Shown here: positions 8,601-16,799 of the stretch, in pieces
How the letters are laid out: every line of letters begins with the position of its first letter
Numbering within the stretch: the stretch's first letter is position 1
Assembly (NCBI GenBank): GCA_024641555.1
Contig: JAHECV010000012.1
Location: 1 to 33,208, forward strand
Direction of reading: 5' to 3'
DNA: 33,208 nt
Source: Candidatus Planktophila sp.
GTDB taxonomy: Bacteria > Actinomycetota > Actinomycetes > Nanopelagicales > Nanopelagicaceae
Program-made: the position numbers and the translations under genes
Notes under the pieces: model-generated
The model's input: only the letters and a program-made list of their open reading frames with translations
Databases searched by the model: none
What the model was told of the DNA's origin: nothing

Positions 8601-10308
8601 AAGCAAGGGAACCGCTTGGAGTTTGTGTAATTCGTAGATTGGCGGTGGGCGCCACTGAAATCGTTTGATAACCGAATGAGAATCTACCGCAAGTATCAAT
8701 GACGGTTAAGGTCAAATTACAACTAATTTGACCCGCAACATCAGGAGTCGTAAAAGAAGTATCCGATGATGAAGCGTTCGCAAATGTGCCACTTAAAGTT
8801 GCGGCGCCTGCTGCAGTAAAACATGAAGAGGCCCACGAATATCGATAACTTCCGGAACCACCAACTGCGTATCCCGAGACCGGGATTGTAGATTTTACTG
8901 ATGCCGCAACGGTCGAACTTTCTGTCATAACAACCGTTGGAGTTCTATCAGAGGCTGAAGGAACTGCGCTGCTACTGACAGCAGCTAATAACTGGAAATT
9001 CCAAAATGCACGTTGTGCGGCTACATCGTCTGCTGTTCCTTTAGCCACAGAGTGACCACCTTGATACATAACCAAACCTTTATTGATATCACCGAATGCA
9101 GGGCCATATACGAGGGATGCCGCGGCATTTTTTGGGTTTGATACAACAGATCCTGTATCCACATTTCCTTGCGTTGGATCATAAACAACTACCTTTGTTT
9201 GAGGTCGCCATTGAGACCCACTACCCGAAACTTTGCTCGGTAAAAATATCTGCTCAGAACCGGCTTGGGTTGCCAAGTCAGTTTTACCAATGAACTGGGC
9301 AACCGGATCGCCAGCAGTCACAGAATCTCCGTAAGAGTAAGCCGGAGAACCTTGCTTATCGTGGGCGCTGTAAAGAACCATGCCGTTGGTGGTTAAAAAG
9401 TTCATGGCTAAAGTTCCAGCGTTTGCATGGCCCACTGGATATTTGATGTTTTCGACCACACTTACGGCGTGGCAAGATGCGTAAAAATCGCCGCCGTTGT
9501 TTACAAAGTTAATAAGGCCCGAATGTGTTGCATATGTGGGATCCGCGTGAGGCATTATGTACATGTCATCGCATGGTGTGAGCTGTGACGGTGAAGCAAA
9601 TCGGTACGCAGGCGGGTTATTGGCATCAGTAGTCGAACCTTGTGCGATTCCCGCGTTTGTATAATAGGTAACCGCGACAGCACCGTTTTGGGTATCTAAA
9701 ATTGCTCTTGGCCAAGATTTGATAGTTGCAAACACTGGGAAAGCAGAGGCTGGCGTATTTGTGCAAGGACCATCGACCGTTAATCCTGGATAACTTGTTT
9801 TCCAAGAATCAATAATTGGTTTTGCTTGAGCAGCGAAATCTTTTGAAACTACAAATGCGCCAGATATGTAATCTTTAGCGGAGTAAGTTGATCCTGGTCC
9901 ATCGCAATCGAATTGCGAAATATCGGGGGCGTTATTTCCAAGGGTCGAACTTAGCCCTGGTTTATTCGACTTAATTACCCACTGAACTGGAACTTTAGCC
10001 TTGACGAGTGCGTAGACCAATCCGTAGGGCTTAATGCCTTGATTAATCGATTGGGTTGTAGTTCCGGTATGCGCACCTGCATCGATGATGTAGAAACCAG
10101 ATTCGTAATTTGTGTTCGTTGAATTGGGACCTGGGTTGATATATCCCTCATCACTTGACGTGCGATCTATTGCTGTCGAAACCACTGTGTCGGCGGCGTT
10201 AGCGGTCGGAGACGCGGCAAGGAAAATTGGGGCCAAGAGGGTGAGTGCGGCAATTTTGGAAATTATTTGGCGATTCGTAAGCGCGCTCCAAATGGCTGAA
10301 AGTTTCAA
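2677..10308 (-). CDS. Giant secreted multidomain repeat protein (GATase-like, DUF11, InlB B-repeat, OmpA-like)
   Basis: Predicted surface protein of 2,543 residues; no specific function recognised. Order: signal peptide 1-38 (cleavage near ANA-AD); a globular domain ~39-450 with MPHADP, ASCHAVS (Cys279-His280) and YQGGHS, resembling a class I glutamine amidotransferase fold; a PKD-like segment ~455-550; about eight DUF11-type repeats ~556-1830 (recurring ITKT and VTNNG motifs); two jelly-roll-like modules ~890-1230 inserted into the third repeat, each ending in an IDDV/IDDF strand; six InlB-type B-repeats ~1943-2430 (GWN... then LYAVW), with a Gly/Ser linker between repeats 4 and 5; and an OmpA-like domain ~2440-2543 that may bind peptidoglycan. 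One repeat has a calcium-loop-like GDSNNSGSIDKDE. TTG 10308 is chosen because GAGGAT precedes it and MKLS opens a normal signal peptide; TTG 10326 is the alternative. It may act in adhesion or as a cell-surface stalk (inference). Confidence 0.85.
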   Translation of the reverse strand: MKLSAIWSALTNRQIISKIAALTLLAPIFLAASPTANAADTVVSTAIDRTSSDEGYINPGPNSTNTNYESGFYIIDAGAHTGTTTQSINQGIKPYGLVYALVKAKVPVQWVIKSNKPGLSSTLGNNAPDISQFDCDGPGSTYSAKDYISGAFVVSKDFAAQAKPIIDSWKTSYPGLTVDGPCTNTPASAFPVFATIKSWPRAILDTQNGAVAVTYYTNAGIAQGSTTDANNPPAYRFASPSQLTPCDDMYIMPHADPTYATHSGLINFVNNGGDFYASCHAVSVVENIKYPVGHANAGTLAMNFLTTNGMVLYSAHDKQGSPAYSYGDSVTAGDPVAQFIGKTDLATQAGSEQIFLPSKVSGSGSQWRPQTKVVVYDPTQGNVDTGSVVSNPKNAAASLVYGPAFGDINKGLVMYQGGHSVAKGTADDVAAQRAFWNFQLLAAVSSSAVPSASDRTPTVVMTESSTVAASVKSTIPVSGYAVGGSGSYRYSWASSCFTAAGAATLSGTFANASSSDTSFTTPDVAGQISCNLTLTVIDTCGRFSFGYQTISVAPTANLRITQTPSGSLASNAAVIYTIVVTNDGAIAGTTTGDGNYASSVKLTSLIPSNATFNSVSISGSAPTGATCSATTVGGVAAVVCDLKEMTDEQSVTVILSLQPKGPGALKNTVAVTTLSFDSDLSDNVDADSVTITEDVTVTPSISITKTPSAQQVANGGKASFKITVTNSTTGGDITLTNITLTDNFNTGGQLTCIEAGNPVFNAAATGATYVIPKLARGTSWEAACTIIGVTATGTNTLLGSGTYNGVNYSATSGAVSVTKATSALQITKEESGVLKPGSLITYKITLNNNTGATATNVVLADILPLGVKVESVTATNVDTSVQETATAAVIAWDKFSALNTSSQGWISSSSWTATKSGSAVVELATSSNTTGLGDPFTSERNSLMLKASPTETAYESRTVTLNSSYKTVTVIFECSSQSSGPTLKVSMGGTDIYNGKCKSSREQIAAVVPSSVFATAGGKALKFELVANTWSGVKALFIDDVFVIGGYKATDQFVSGLISQQGLVSGWTEVDTDNRLDVRSMASSTSNKYGSYVRFTGTGSSKTATLESSFYYDPAKYSGLTFAFTCSRSKDFGDSDYLQFKMGTKELMKEKKDNSYCEKSSSTTSDNSYFKLKTLPVSQGDLPTTAGNVKLLFTFYSKKDIAIDDFYVLVREKGSSSTQVSYSTLTQALAGPYTLTSGQAKEISYTVRVDSPYPYSYLTGLVNSASVTSTQQTNPSYSVISTPFTAPKLAVTKTSDKSVVASGGTVIYTYSVTNNGTVGSTIDTITVTDEGCGTVTGPNKLGDTSTTLSAGKTWRYTCTLTGLNSDTSTVVTVSGTDNSGDPQTDDDSLAIKVSLPGLTVSVNPASKSIYAGNTVSYTYLVQNTGNVSLKNVGVTAANCPNTRYKSGDPNGDLELEVGDTWTFICTTSAIASSQTSQSVIAHGVDVVTLATESSTAVNVAVTVFNRPKLSITKTVKNTGTGPSGPASSISVVADNTITYEYVVTVETSSVSSVRVSDNGCAVSTTPSTGDTGSDLVLATSETWHFTCVAGTLKFSDTSIASVSGVDGLGSRVQSDTATTTVEVIAPELLLSVTPTKEYILNGANEVYNYEINNIGGAAFTGFSSVTDSNCSISLSGAGTHALAPGEKWQFTCSKAASGTSMLSEFNVVGTYSLGSYSPETATAMVFVMSPIMTVQKLAKVFKGTTSETRTATFSPSVTAAVGDTIVFKYIVTGGEASVPEIAGINAIVLTAISDNDCQISTFAQVKSDRYNVGDSNNSGSIDKDEPWEFTCTAKASVTSNSVTPNVPIASPVTLEATTVLETDTAGIGLRMAGFKPTRDKFKSSATATITIDSTLEPPSHKFSISKAITQLNSSAKKLSGSLPAKNLSETGSATVTIDTSILNYSLSYDANGGSGSAPAAQFGSGNINVSDQGALTKTGYQFGGWNTLSGNTGTAYAVGSTYNLIANQTLYAVWLGNVIYDSNGAETGTVGTDNTNYIPGATVTLTASSPTLEKTGATFAGWNTAADGSGTSYPTSGNFAFSGNVTLYAKWTVTLAYNVNTGATGTPPSTTTHILGTSPTLPDKSVSMAKTGETFIGWNTNADPTLGEQFFVGDPYPNIDANTMLYAVWTNTPTYLITYDGDSATAGSVPTDSRNYLAAATATLKSNTGNLQKTGYIFSGWICNTVSYAEGASLTMGSANVTCKANWVADGSGGGGGDGSSGGSSGGGSVVTLPVITFNPNYAGPTATTQSASGTVKLNPNTFVRPGFTFKGWAKSPTGAVDYLDGANIDLTGNITLYAVWEEVKSPTPTPVAAGPVAVTFNSNCQPMVTEKQVNGGKIKLNTNTFTCSGNKFIGWSTSPSGKVEYMDGAIFNFVSATTLYAIWEPVAVAPIINKGELRFEVFFGMNSVVITATELKKIKDQAKIIKAKAGSKAKINVLVEGWVQPNKNPGNIAFLSKYRAKHVVLELQKAGVKATYKELYKGLGPDNLPKARHASVIVTWSK

Positions 10309-10333
10309 TTTATCCTCATATCTCAAGTTTCTA

Positions 10334-10400
10334 AGGGGTGACCCCTATAAGGTGATCATCATACTTCCAGTCCAGTGCCCAGGTGATCACTTGGGGTGAT
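10334..10400. promoter_or_regulatory. Candidate control region of the giant surface protein gene
   Basis: This stretch holds a perfect palindrome AGGGGTGACCCCT (10334-10346), two copies of AGGTGATCA 31 bases apart (10350-10358 and 10381-10389, the second containing the palindrome GTGATCAC), and a second GGGGTGA at 10393-10399. On the minus strand a possible -10, TATGAT (10358-10363), lies just beside the first AGGTGATCA; no good -35 is seen. The arrangement suggests operator sites around a promoter. The regulator is unknown. Confidence 0.45.
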
Positions 10401-10418
10401 AAAAAATTCCGAGAAAAG

Positions 10419-10455
10419 AGATAACCCCTCCGCCGTAATGGCGAAAGGGTTATCT
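10419..10455 (-). terminator. Hairpin terminator after groEL
   Basis: Outer stem AGATAACCC (10419-10427) pairs perfectly with GGGTTATCT (10447-10455), with an inner CGCC/GGCG stem. On the minus strand it is followed by TCTTTTCTC and then TTTTTT, so it likely ends the groES-groEL transcript, about 47 bases past the groEL stop. Confidence 0.75.
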
Positions 10456-10501
10456 GAGAGTTGTCTGGATTAATTGGCTAGTTCTACGGCCAAATTTAAA
10501 A

Positions 10502-12435
<1,934 letters not shown>

Positions 12436-12496
12436 GGTGGTACTCCTTTTAACTAGTTGTTACGGATAAAACTTCCTCTTTGGGCCGGACGCCGAA

Positions 12497-12523
12497 TTAG
12501 CAGACTCAGGCCTAGAGTGCTAA
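12497..12523 (-). promoter_or_regulatory. CIRCE operator (HrcA site) of groES-groEL
   Basis: The right arm GAGTGCTAA (12515-12523) is a perfect CIRCE half-site and the left arm TTAGCAGAC (12497-12505) matches TTAGCACTC at 7 of 9 positions, with the standard 9-base spacer. On the minus strand TTAGCA and GCTAAT within the arms could also serve as -35 and -10 with 16-base spacing, so HrcA bound here would block the promoter. The element lies about 60 bases before groES. Confidence 0.85.
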
Positions 12524-12552
12524 CGCTTAGCCTATGGGGCGTTATTCCCGCC

Positions 12553-12596
12553 AGCAAATCAAAGCGTTGATTTGCAATTGGCCTAGCAAATCAAAG
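12553..12596. repeat. Hairpin and duplicated AGCAAATCAAAG motif after tsaD
   Basis: GCAAATCAA (12554-12562) pairs perfectly with TTGATTTGC (12567-12575) across a 4-base loop. A second copy of AGCAAATCAAAG (12585-12596) overlaps the tsaD stop codon, so TTGATTTGC could pair with either copy. It probably ends or protects the tsaD transcript, but no U-tract follows, so termination is uncertain. Confidence 0.5.
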
Positions 12597-13622
12597 GGCT
12601 ATGCGCTCCACGGGCAGCGAGGACTCGGCGTCGAAGGCCTGCGGTCCTGGGGCGCGGCCGGCGGCGACCATAAGAGAGCCAAGGGCGGCGACCATCGCCC
12701 CGTTATCGGTGCAAAGGGCTGGGCTTGGAATCCGCAGACGGACACCCGCTTTGGCACAGCGTTGCTCGGCTACTGCGCGAAGTCGTGAATTAGCGGCGAC
12801 TCCCCCGGCGATAACAAGTGAATCAATTCCGGTGGCTTTGCATGCCGCAAGTGATTTCTGCAGAAGTACATCAACGATTGATTCTTGGAATGAAGCGGCG
12901 ACATCGGCCTTTGCATAATCTGGAGTACTTTCTAGATAACGAGCCACCGCTGTCTTTAGCCCCGAGAAAGAAAAATCATAAGGACGCGTTGCCCAGTCAT
13001 TGCTCGTGGTTAAGCCGCGTGGAAAATCGATAGCAGTTGGCGAACCAGATTGGGCGGTGCGATCAATTGCTGGACCTCCAGGAAAACCGAGCCCCATAAC
13101 GCGGGCAATTTTATCAAAAGCCTCGCCTGCAGCATCATCCATCGTTGCACCAAGTTTTGTAATTGATGAAGTGATGTCATCTACTTGCAGAAGCGATGAG
13201 TGTCCACCGCTAACTAATAGCGCAATTGTTGGATCGATTGGTTGATCATGTGTTAAGAAATCAACGCTGACGTGCGCTGCTAAATGGTTTACACCATATA
13301 AAGGTTTTCCAAGTCCGAGTGCTAAACCACTTGCTGATGCAACGCCTACTAAAAGAGCGCCAACTAATCCTGGGCCAGCGGTTACGGCAACCGCATCAAT
13401 ATCTTTGAGCGAAATCTTGGAATCTTTAACAGCCTTTTCAATACTAGGCAGCATTGCTTCTAAATGCGCGCGGCTGGCAATTTCAGGTACAACTCCACCA
13501 AATCGAGCATGTTCATCAACGCTAGATGCGATCACATTTGCCAGCAACGTTCGGCCGCGGACAATGCCAATTGCCGTTTCATCACATGAAGTTTCGATTC
13601 CTAAGACAATTGGTTCGCTCAT
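12591..13622 (-). CDS. tsaD: tRNA N6-threonylcarbamoyladenosine transferase TsaD
   Basis: Transfers the threonylcarbamoyl group to A37 of ANN-reading tRNAs (t6A), together with TsaB and TsaE. The protein has 343 residues, full length for the Kae1/TsaD family. Metal-binding HLAAH is at 113-117 and the third ligand, Asp306, sits in CTDNGA; SGGHS and [10 protein letters not shown] are present. Its ATG overlaps the rimI stop by four bases (ATGA), so translation is coupled. It is the last gene of the tsaE-tsaB-rimI-tsaD chain. Confidence 0.97.
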   Translation of the reverse strand: MSEPIVLGIETSCDETAIGIVRGRTLLANVIASSVDEHARFGGVVPEIASRAHLEAMLPSIEKAVKDSKISLKDIDAVAVTAGPGLVGALLVGVASASGLALGLGKPLYGVNHLAAHVSVDFLTHDQPIDPTIALLVSGGHSSLLQVDDITSSITKLGATMDDAAGEAFDKIARVMGLGFPGGPAIDRTAQSGSPTAIDFPRGLTTSNDWATRPYDFSFSGLKTAVARYLESTPDYAKADVAASFQESIVDVLLQKSLAACKATGIDSLVIAGGVAANSRLRAVAEQRCAKAGVRLRIPSPALCTDNGAMVAALGSLMVAAGRAPGPQAFDAESSLPVERIAL

Positions 13623-14077
13623 GCGCCAAACTCCTTACGCATTACAAAGGCATCTAACCCAGCGCCGTAATAGCCCTTGCGCGTTGCGATTGTTTGATAA
13701 CCCAACTTTTCATACAAGGCGATTGCCGCAGTATTAGCAACTCCCACTTCAAGCATCATCGCCGAAGCCTGCTTTTCCAACGACCACTTCTCGAGCTCAG
13801 CCATGAACTCAGTGGCAATGCCTTGCCGCGCGTATTGCGGCAGAACTGCAACTGTTAAAACATCCGCCTCAACGCCAGGTGCTACAACAAGAACCGCGGC
13901 GTAACCAACGATCTGGTCGTCATCGTTTGTTGCAACCATAAAATATCGTGAGCTAGGAACGCCTTTAAATTCTTCTTTAAATTGCCCCATCGACCAAGGT
14001 GAGTCAGCAAATAAAACTCGCTCCATGGAAACTAAAACAGGTAGGTCTAATTGAATCGCAGCGCGGTAGTTAATCAT
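13619..14077 (-). CDS. rimI: Ribosomal protein alanine N-acetyltransferase-type GNAT RimI
   Basis: A GNAT acetyltransferase of 152 residues, by family and position RimI, which acetylates the N-terminus of ribosomal protein S18 or related substrates. The acetyl-CoA loop is QYARQGIA, near residue 87, and the C-terminal [14 protein letters not shown] followed by RKGYY is the usual RimI signature. It lies between tsaB and tsaD with 4-base ATGA overlaps on both sides. The true substrate cannot be read from the sequence, since RimI members differ in specificity. Confidence 0.9.
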   Translation of the reverse strand: MINYRAAIQLDLPVLVSMERVLFADSPWSMGQFKEEFKGVPSSRYFMVATNDDDQIVGYAAVLVVAPGVEADVLTVAVLPQYARQGIATEFMAELEKWSLEKQASAMMLEVGVANTAAIALYEKLGYQTIATRKGYYGAGLDAFVMRKEFGA

Positions 14078-14607
14078 TTGCGCTCCGCTGTAGGAACCGC
14101 ATCCGGGCGACGTAAATACATTGGTTCAGAAGTATTTTGTGAAGAACTTAGCGCAACTAACTTCTTAATATCTGGGTACTGATCGATGATGAAATTCTCA
14201 ATCTCGGCAGGTTTGCTGACTTCGGGGCCAGCAATTCTCTTTCCATCTTTATAACTTGCCCAGTAAATCTCTTTCCGGCGCGCATCTATGGCAACTGTGT
14301 ATTCGCGTTGATCAACAGCAATAGCATCCAGTGAACAAACGCCGATAACTGGAATTTCACGCGCCAATGCAAAAGTATGAGCAAAAGTTATGCCAACTCT
14401 TAGACCGGTAAATGGGCCAGGTCCCATACCGACAACTACTTGATCTGGGTTTGGGCAAATTTCCAAAGCGTTGGCCACAAGTTCAGTAATCGCAAAGCCA
14501 TGTTCAGTTGCACCATCATGAAACCCTTCAAATAAAACTTCGCTGTCATCAAGGATTCCAACGATCGTCCGTGATGTCGCGGTATCTATGGCAAGTGAAA
14601 TCGTCAT
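14074..14607 (-). CDS. tsaB: t6A synthesis scaffold protein TsaB
   Basis: Partner and scaffold of TsaD in t6A synthesis; an ASKHA-fold protein that does not itself catalyse transfer. The N-terminal SLAIDTATS, GMGPGPFTGLRVG (near 60-72) and IDARRKEIYWA are diagnostic. The ATG at 14607 is chosen over an upstream TTG at 14625 because it forms the ATGA overlap with the tsaE stop seen throughout this operon. At 177 residues it is shorter than the usual ~220-230; the missing part is in the second, less conserved half. Confidence 0.94.
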   Translation of the reverse strand: MTISLAIDTATSRTIVGILDDSEVLFEGFHDGATEHGFAITELVANALEICPNPDQVVVGMGPGPFTGLRVGITFAHTFALAREIPVIGVCSLDAIAVDQREYTVAIDARRKEIYWASYKDGKRIAGPEVSKPAEIENFIIDQYPDIKKLVALSSSQNTSEPMYLRRPDAVPTAERK

Positions 14608-15041
14608 ATTTTGAACCCCGCCCAACGCGAGCCAATCGCGCGAACACTTACTTCTCGTTCCTCTTCGCTGCGATCAATTTCAATTTCCAAGCGATCTTCC
14701 GAAAGGCGGGCAGATTCGGCTCCACCCCATTCGATAACTGTTACCGCACTCTCGCGCGAGGTATCTAGATCTAGATCATCTAAATAAAGTGCGGCGTTTC
14801 CGCTTTCGAGTAAGCGATAAGCATCAACATGAATTAGCGACAGAGGGCCTTTATGAATGCGCGAGATAACAAAGGTGGGTGAAGTGACATCGGTAAATCC
14901 CAGCGCTGCACCTATGCCTTGAACAAGTACGGTTTTGCCGGCGCCGAGCGGGCCATTTAGAAGAATCAGATCCCCGGCGCGAAGTTCTCCGCCAACTTTC
15001 TTACCAAGATCAAACATCTCTTGCGCTGATTTGATCTTCAT
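14604..15041 (-). CDS. tsaE: t6A synthesis ATPase TsaE
   Basis: ATPase that drives the TsaBD complex in t6A synthesis. The 145-residue protein has Walker A GPLGAGKT at 30-37, SPTF at 54-57 and HVDAYRL around Asp73, all in the expected spacing. The ATG at 15041 puts the conserved fold right at the N-terminus; an in-frame GTG at 15065 would add eight residues and cannot be excluded. Neither start has a clear ribosome binding site. A TACCCT box 8 bases before the ATG might drive a leaderless transcript. The preceding terminator at 15080-15119 means this operon needs its own promoter. Confidence 0.94.
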   Translation of the reverse strand: MKIKSAQEMFDLGKKVGGELRAGDLILLNGPLGAGKTVLVQGIGAALGFTDVTSPTFVISRIHKGPLSLIHVDAYRLLESGNAALYLDDLDLDTSRESAVTVIEWGGAESARLSEDRLEIEIDRSEEEREVSVRAIGSRWAGFKI

Positions 15042-15079
15042 AGTGGTTAAGGGTACCCGTTGCACCTTTTACTATGAAA

Positions 15080-15119
15080 AAGAGACAGGGGCCGCGCTTT
15101 CGCACGACCCCTGTCTCTT
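15080..15119 (-). terminator. Intrinsic terminator after the hydrolase gene
   Basis: A 12-base perfect stem AAGAGACAGGGG (15080-15091) with CCCCTGTCTCTT (15108-15119) encloses a GC-rich 16-base apex. On the minus strand it is followed by five T residues. It lies 24 bases past the hydrolase stop and ends the long liv-containing transcript before tsaE. Confidence 0.92.
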
Positions 15120-15143
15120 AGGATCTTTACTTAACCAACGCGT

Positions 15144-16799
15144 TTAGTTGTTGGTGTAGTACTTCATCCATGGATATTGTGTATCGCGATCGATTACAAG
15201 GTATTTTGCGTTACGTACCTTCGATAGCTGTCCGCCGCTCCATGGCAGTTCGCCATTGGTAGCCGCAGAAAGCATGGTGTCGATTAACACCTTGTAATGT
15301 GATGCTGAGAAGTTGGTATGTCCTGTGCCAGGAGTTCCCGCAATAGAAATTGGAGTTCCGTCAGCATTGAACTTAGACCACTTCTTAGGAGTAATGCTCC
15401 ACAAAACCTGCAACTTACGAACAGGAGCTGTGTAGGCACCACTCTTCTGTGAAGCCTTTAGCGCAGCTGCTTTCTGCGCTGCATATTCTTCTTCATACAT
15501 ATCAGAGATACGTTGAACGATTCCGGCAGGTTCTACTGGATCGTTCTGTGCAATCATCATCACTGTTGGGACTTTAATCTTGCCAGTGTTCTGATACATC
15601 GTTGAAGCAGATTTAGCTACAGCTGCAGCCTCACCCTTAATGCGTGGTGCATCTGGGTTAAGTGGGCTAAGCGTTTGCAACATTCCGGCGATCGCTGTGT
15701 TTCCACTTAGACCAGCGTTGTAAACGGTGCGATCTTCATCGCTTAGCTGCTTGGCGTAATCAGTCTTTGAATTATCAAAGCTGATTCCACCCATCTTGGT
15801 CTGCATATCGCGCGCGCCAAGAAGTGCATAACCTAGAACTGCTGCAATGTTCTCGAGAGTTCCGAGAGCAGGTGCATAAGCAAGCGGCCATGCGGTTGCT
15901 GCAGCACCTGCTGGACCAGTCACACCATCGAATGATGAGCTAGTTGAGCTGATGCCTGATAGGCGACCGATCATCAAGAGCGCGCTGCGTGATGGAATTC
16001 CAGCAGCTTGTAGCGCCTTACCTGATGCACTTGAAGTTGTTGGCCATGCGCCAGTTGCAACTCCAGCTTGTAGTGATTGCAAGATAAGTAGGTATTTACC
16101 TAGATCTTGAATCATCTGCATATCGCCAGCAACACCTGCGGCGTAGCCAGTTAGCTTGATTGATGGATCGAACCAAGTCTTCATGAGCCAGAGCATGTCA
16201 ACTAAGTACTTGCTTTGTGCATTCCATGAATCAACTGGGTTCATTACGCCTGCTGCAGATAGCAATTCAGGGTGTTGTTCAGCGAGCGCCTGAGTAATTC
16301 CGCCACCCATTGAGTAACCCCAAGCAACGACTTTCTTAGTTGTTGGGAACTTAGCCTTAAAGATTCCAATTAGTTCAACGTTGGTCTTTACTGCTTCATC
16401 AAGGTTCCATGCTTGCGTGCTAAATCCTGAACCAATAACAGCAACGCCTTTATCAGTTAGGTATTTAATCAACGTAGCATCTCCACCTGGTGCGATTGCC
16501 GGACGCGGATCAATTGGATATCCCGCTGGGAATATCGGCAATAGGCCGGCAGGGATATTGGTATTAGTACCAAAACCATGTGACCAGATTGTCATGGTGC
16601 CATCGAAATTCGCAGGAACGCGCATTTCGTACATGGCGCCATCAGAAGTCTTACCAGTGCATGTCTGAACTGGAGTTGCGCCGTTACATACCGGATCGGT
16701 TGCCGCAGCGTTAGCTGGAGCAGCGACTACTAGCGTTGCAAGCAACGCAGTTGTTGAAACTAGCGCAAATGCGCGTGATTTAAACGATGTAGTTCTCAT
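15144..16799 (-). CDS. Secreted alpha/beta hydrolase
   Basis: A 551-residue exported hydrolase of unknown substrate. The signal peptide is residues 1-31 (basic start, long Ala/Val core, APANA-A). The mature chain carries the oxyanion-region HGFG (74-77) and nucleophile elbow GYSMGG with Ser163. Asp420 in AQNDPVEPAG and His494 in GTGHTN are candidates for the rest of the triad. No LPXTG, lipobox or extra membrane segment is seen, so release outside the membrane is likely. The long region between Ser and Asp, about 250 residues, suggests a large lid. The start codon overlaps the livK stop as TAATG, so it is translated with the importer's binding protein. This suggests it liberates the compound that the importer takes up (inference). 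Esterase, lipase or peptidase activity are all possible. Confidence 0.85.
   Translation of the reverse strand: MRTTSFKSRAFALVSTTALLATLVVAAPANAAATDPVCNGATPVQTCTGKTSDGAMYEMRVPANFDGTMTIWSHGFGTNTNIPAGLLPIFPAGYPIDPRPAIAPGGDATLIKYLTDKGVAVIGSGFSTQAWNLDEAVKTNVELIGIFKAKFPTTKKVVAWGYSMGGGITQALAEQHPELLSAAGVMNPVDSWNAQSKYLVDMLWLMKTWFDPSIKLTGYAAGVAGDMQMIQDLGKYLLILQSLQAGVATGAWPTTSSASGKALQAAGIPSRSALLMIGRLSGISSTSSSFDGVTGPAGAAATAWPLAYAPALGTLENIAAVLGYALLGARDMQTKMGGISFDNSKTDYAKQLSDEDRTVYNAGLSGNTAIAGMLQTLSPLNPDAPRIKGEAAAVAKSASTMYQNTGKIKVPTVMMIAQNDPVEPAGIVQRISDMYEEEYAAQKAAALKASQKSGAYTAPVRKLQVLWSITPKKWSKFNADGTPISIAGTPGTGHTNFSASHYKVLIDTMLSAATNGELPWSGGQLSKVRNAKYLVIDRDTQYPWMKYYTNN

Noticed and set aside
2677..10308. 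DNA repeats in the giant gene as a CRISPR or tandem array
   Set aside because: The repeats are protein-level domains of 70-130 residues with diverged DNA, not short identical units with spacers.
10309..10326. Start of the giant gene at TTG 10326
   Set aside because: No ribosome binding site precedes it, while GAGGAT precedes TTG 10308 and gives a normal signal peptide start. It remains possible.
14608..14625. tsaB start at TTG 14625
   Set aside because: The ATG at 14607 makes the same ATGA overlap found at the other joints of this operon and begins at the conserved fold.
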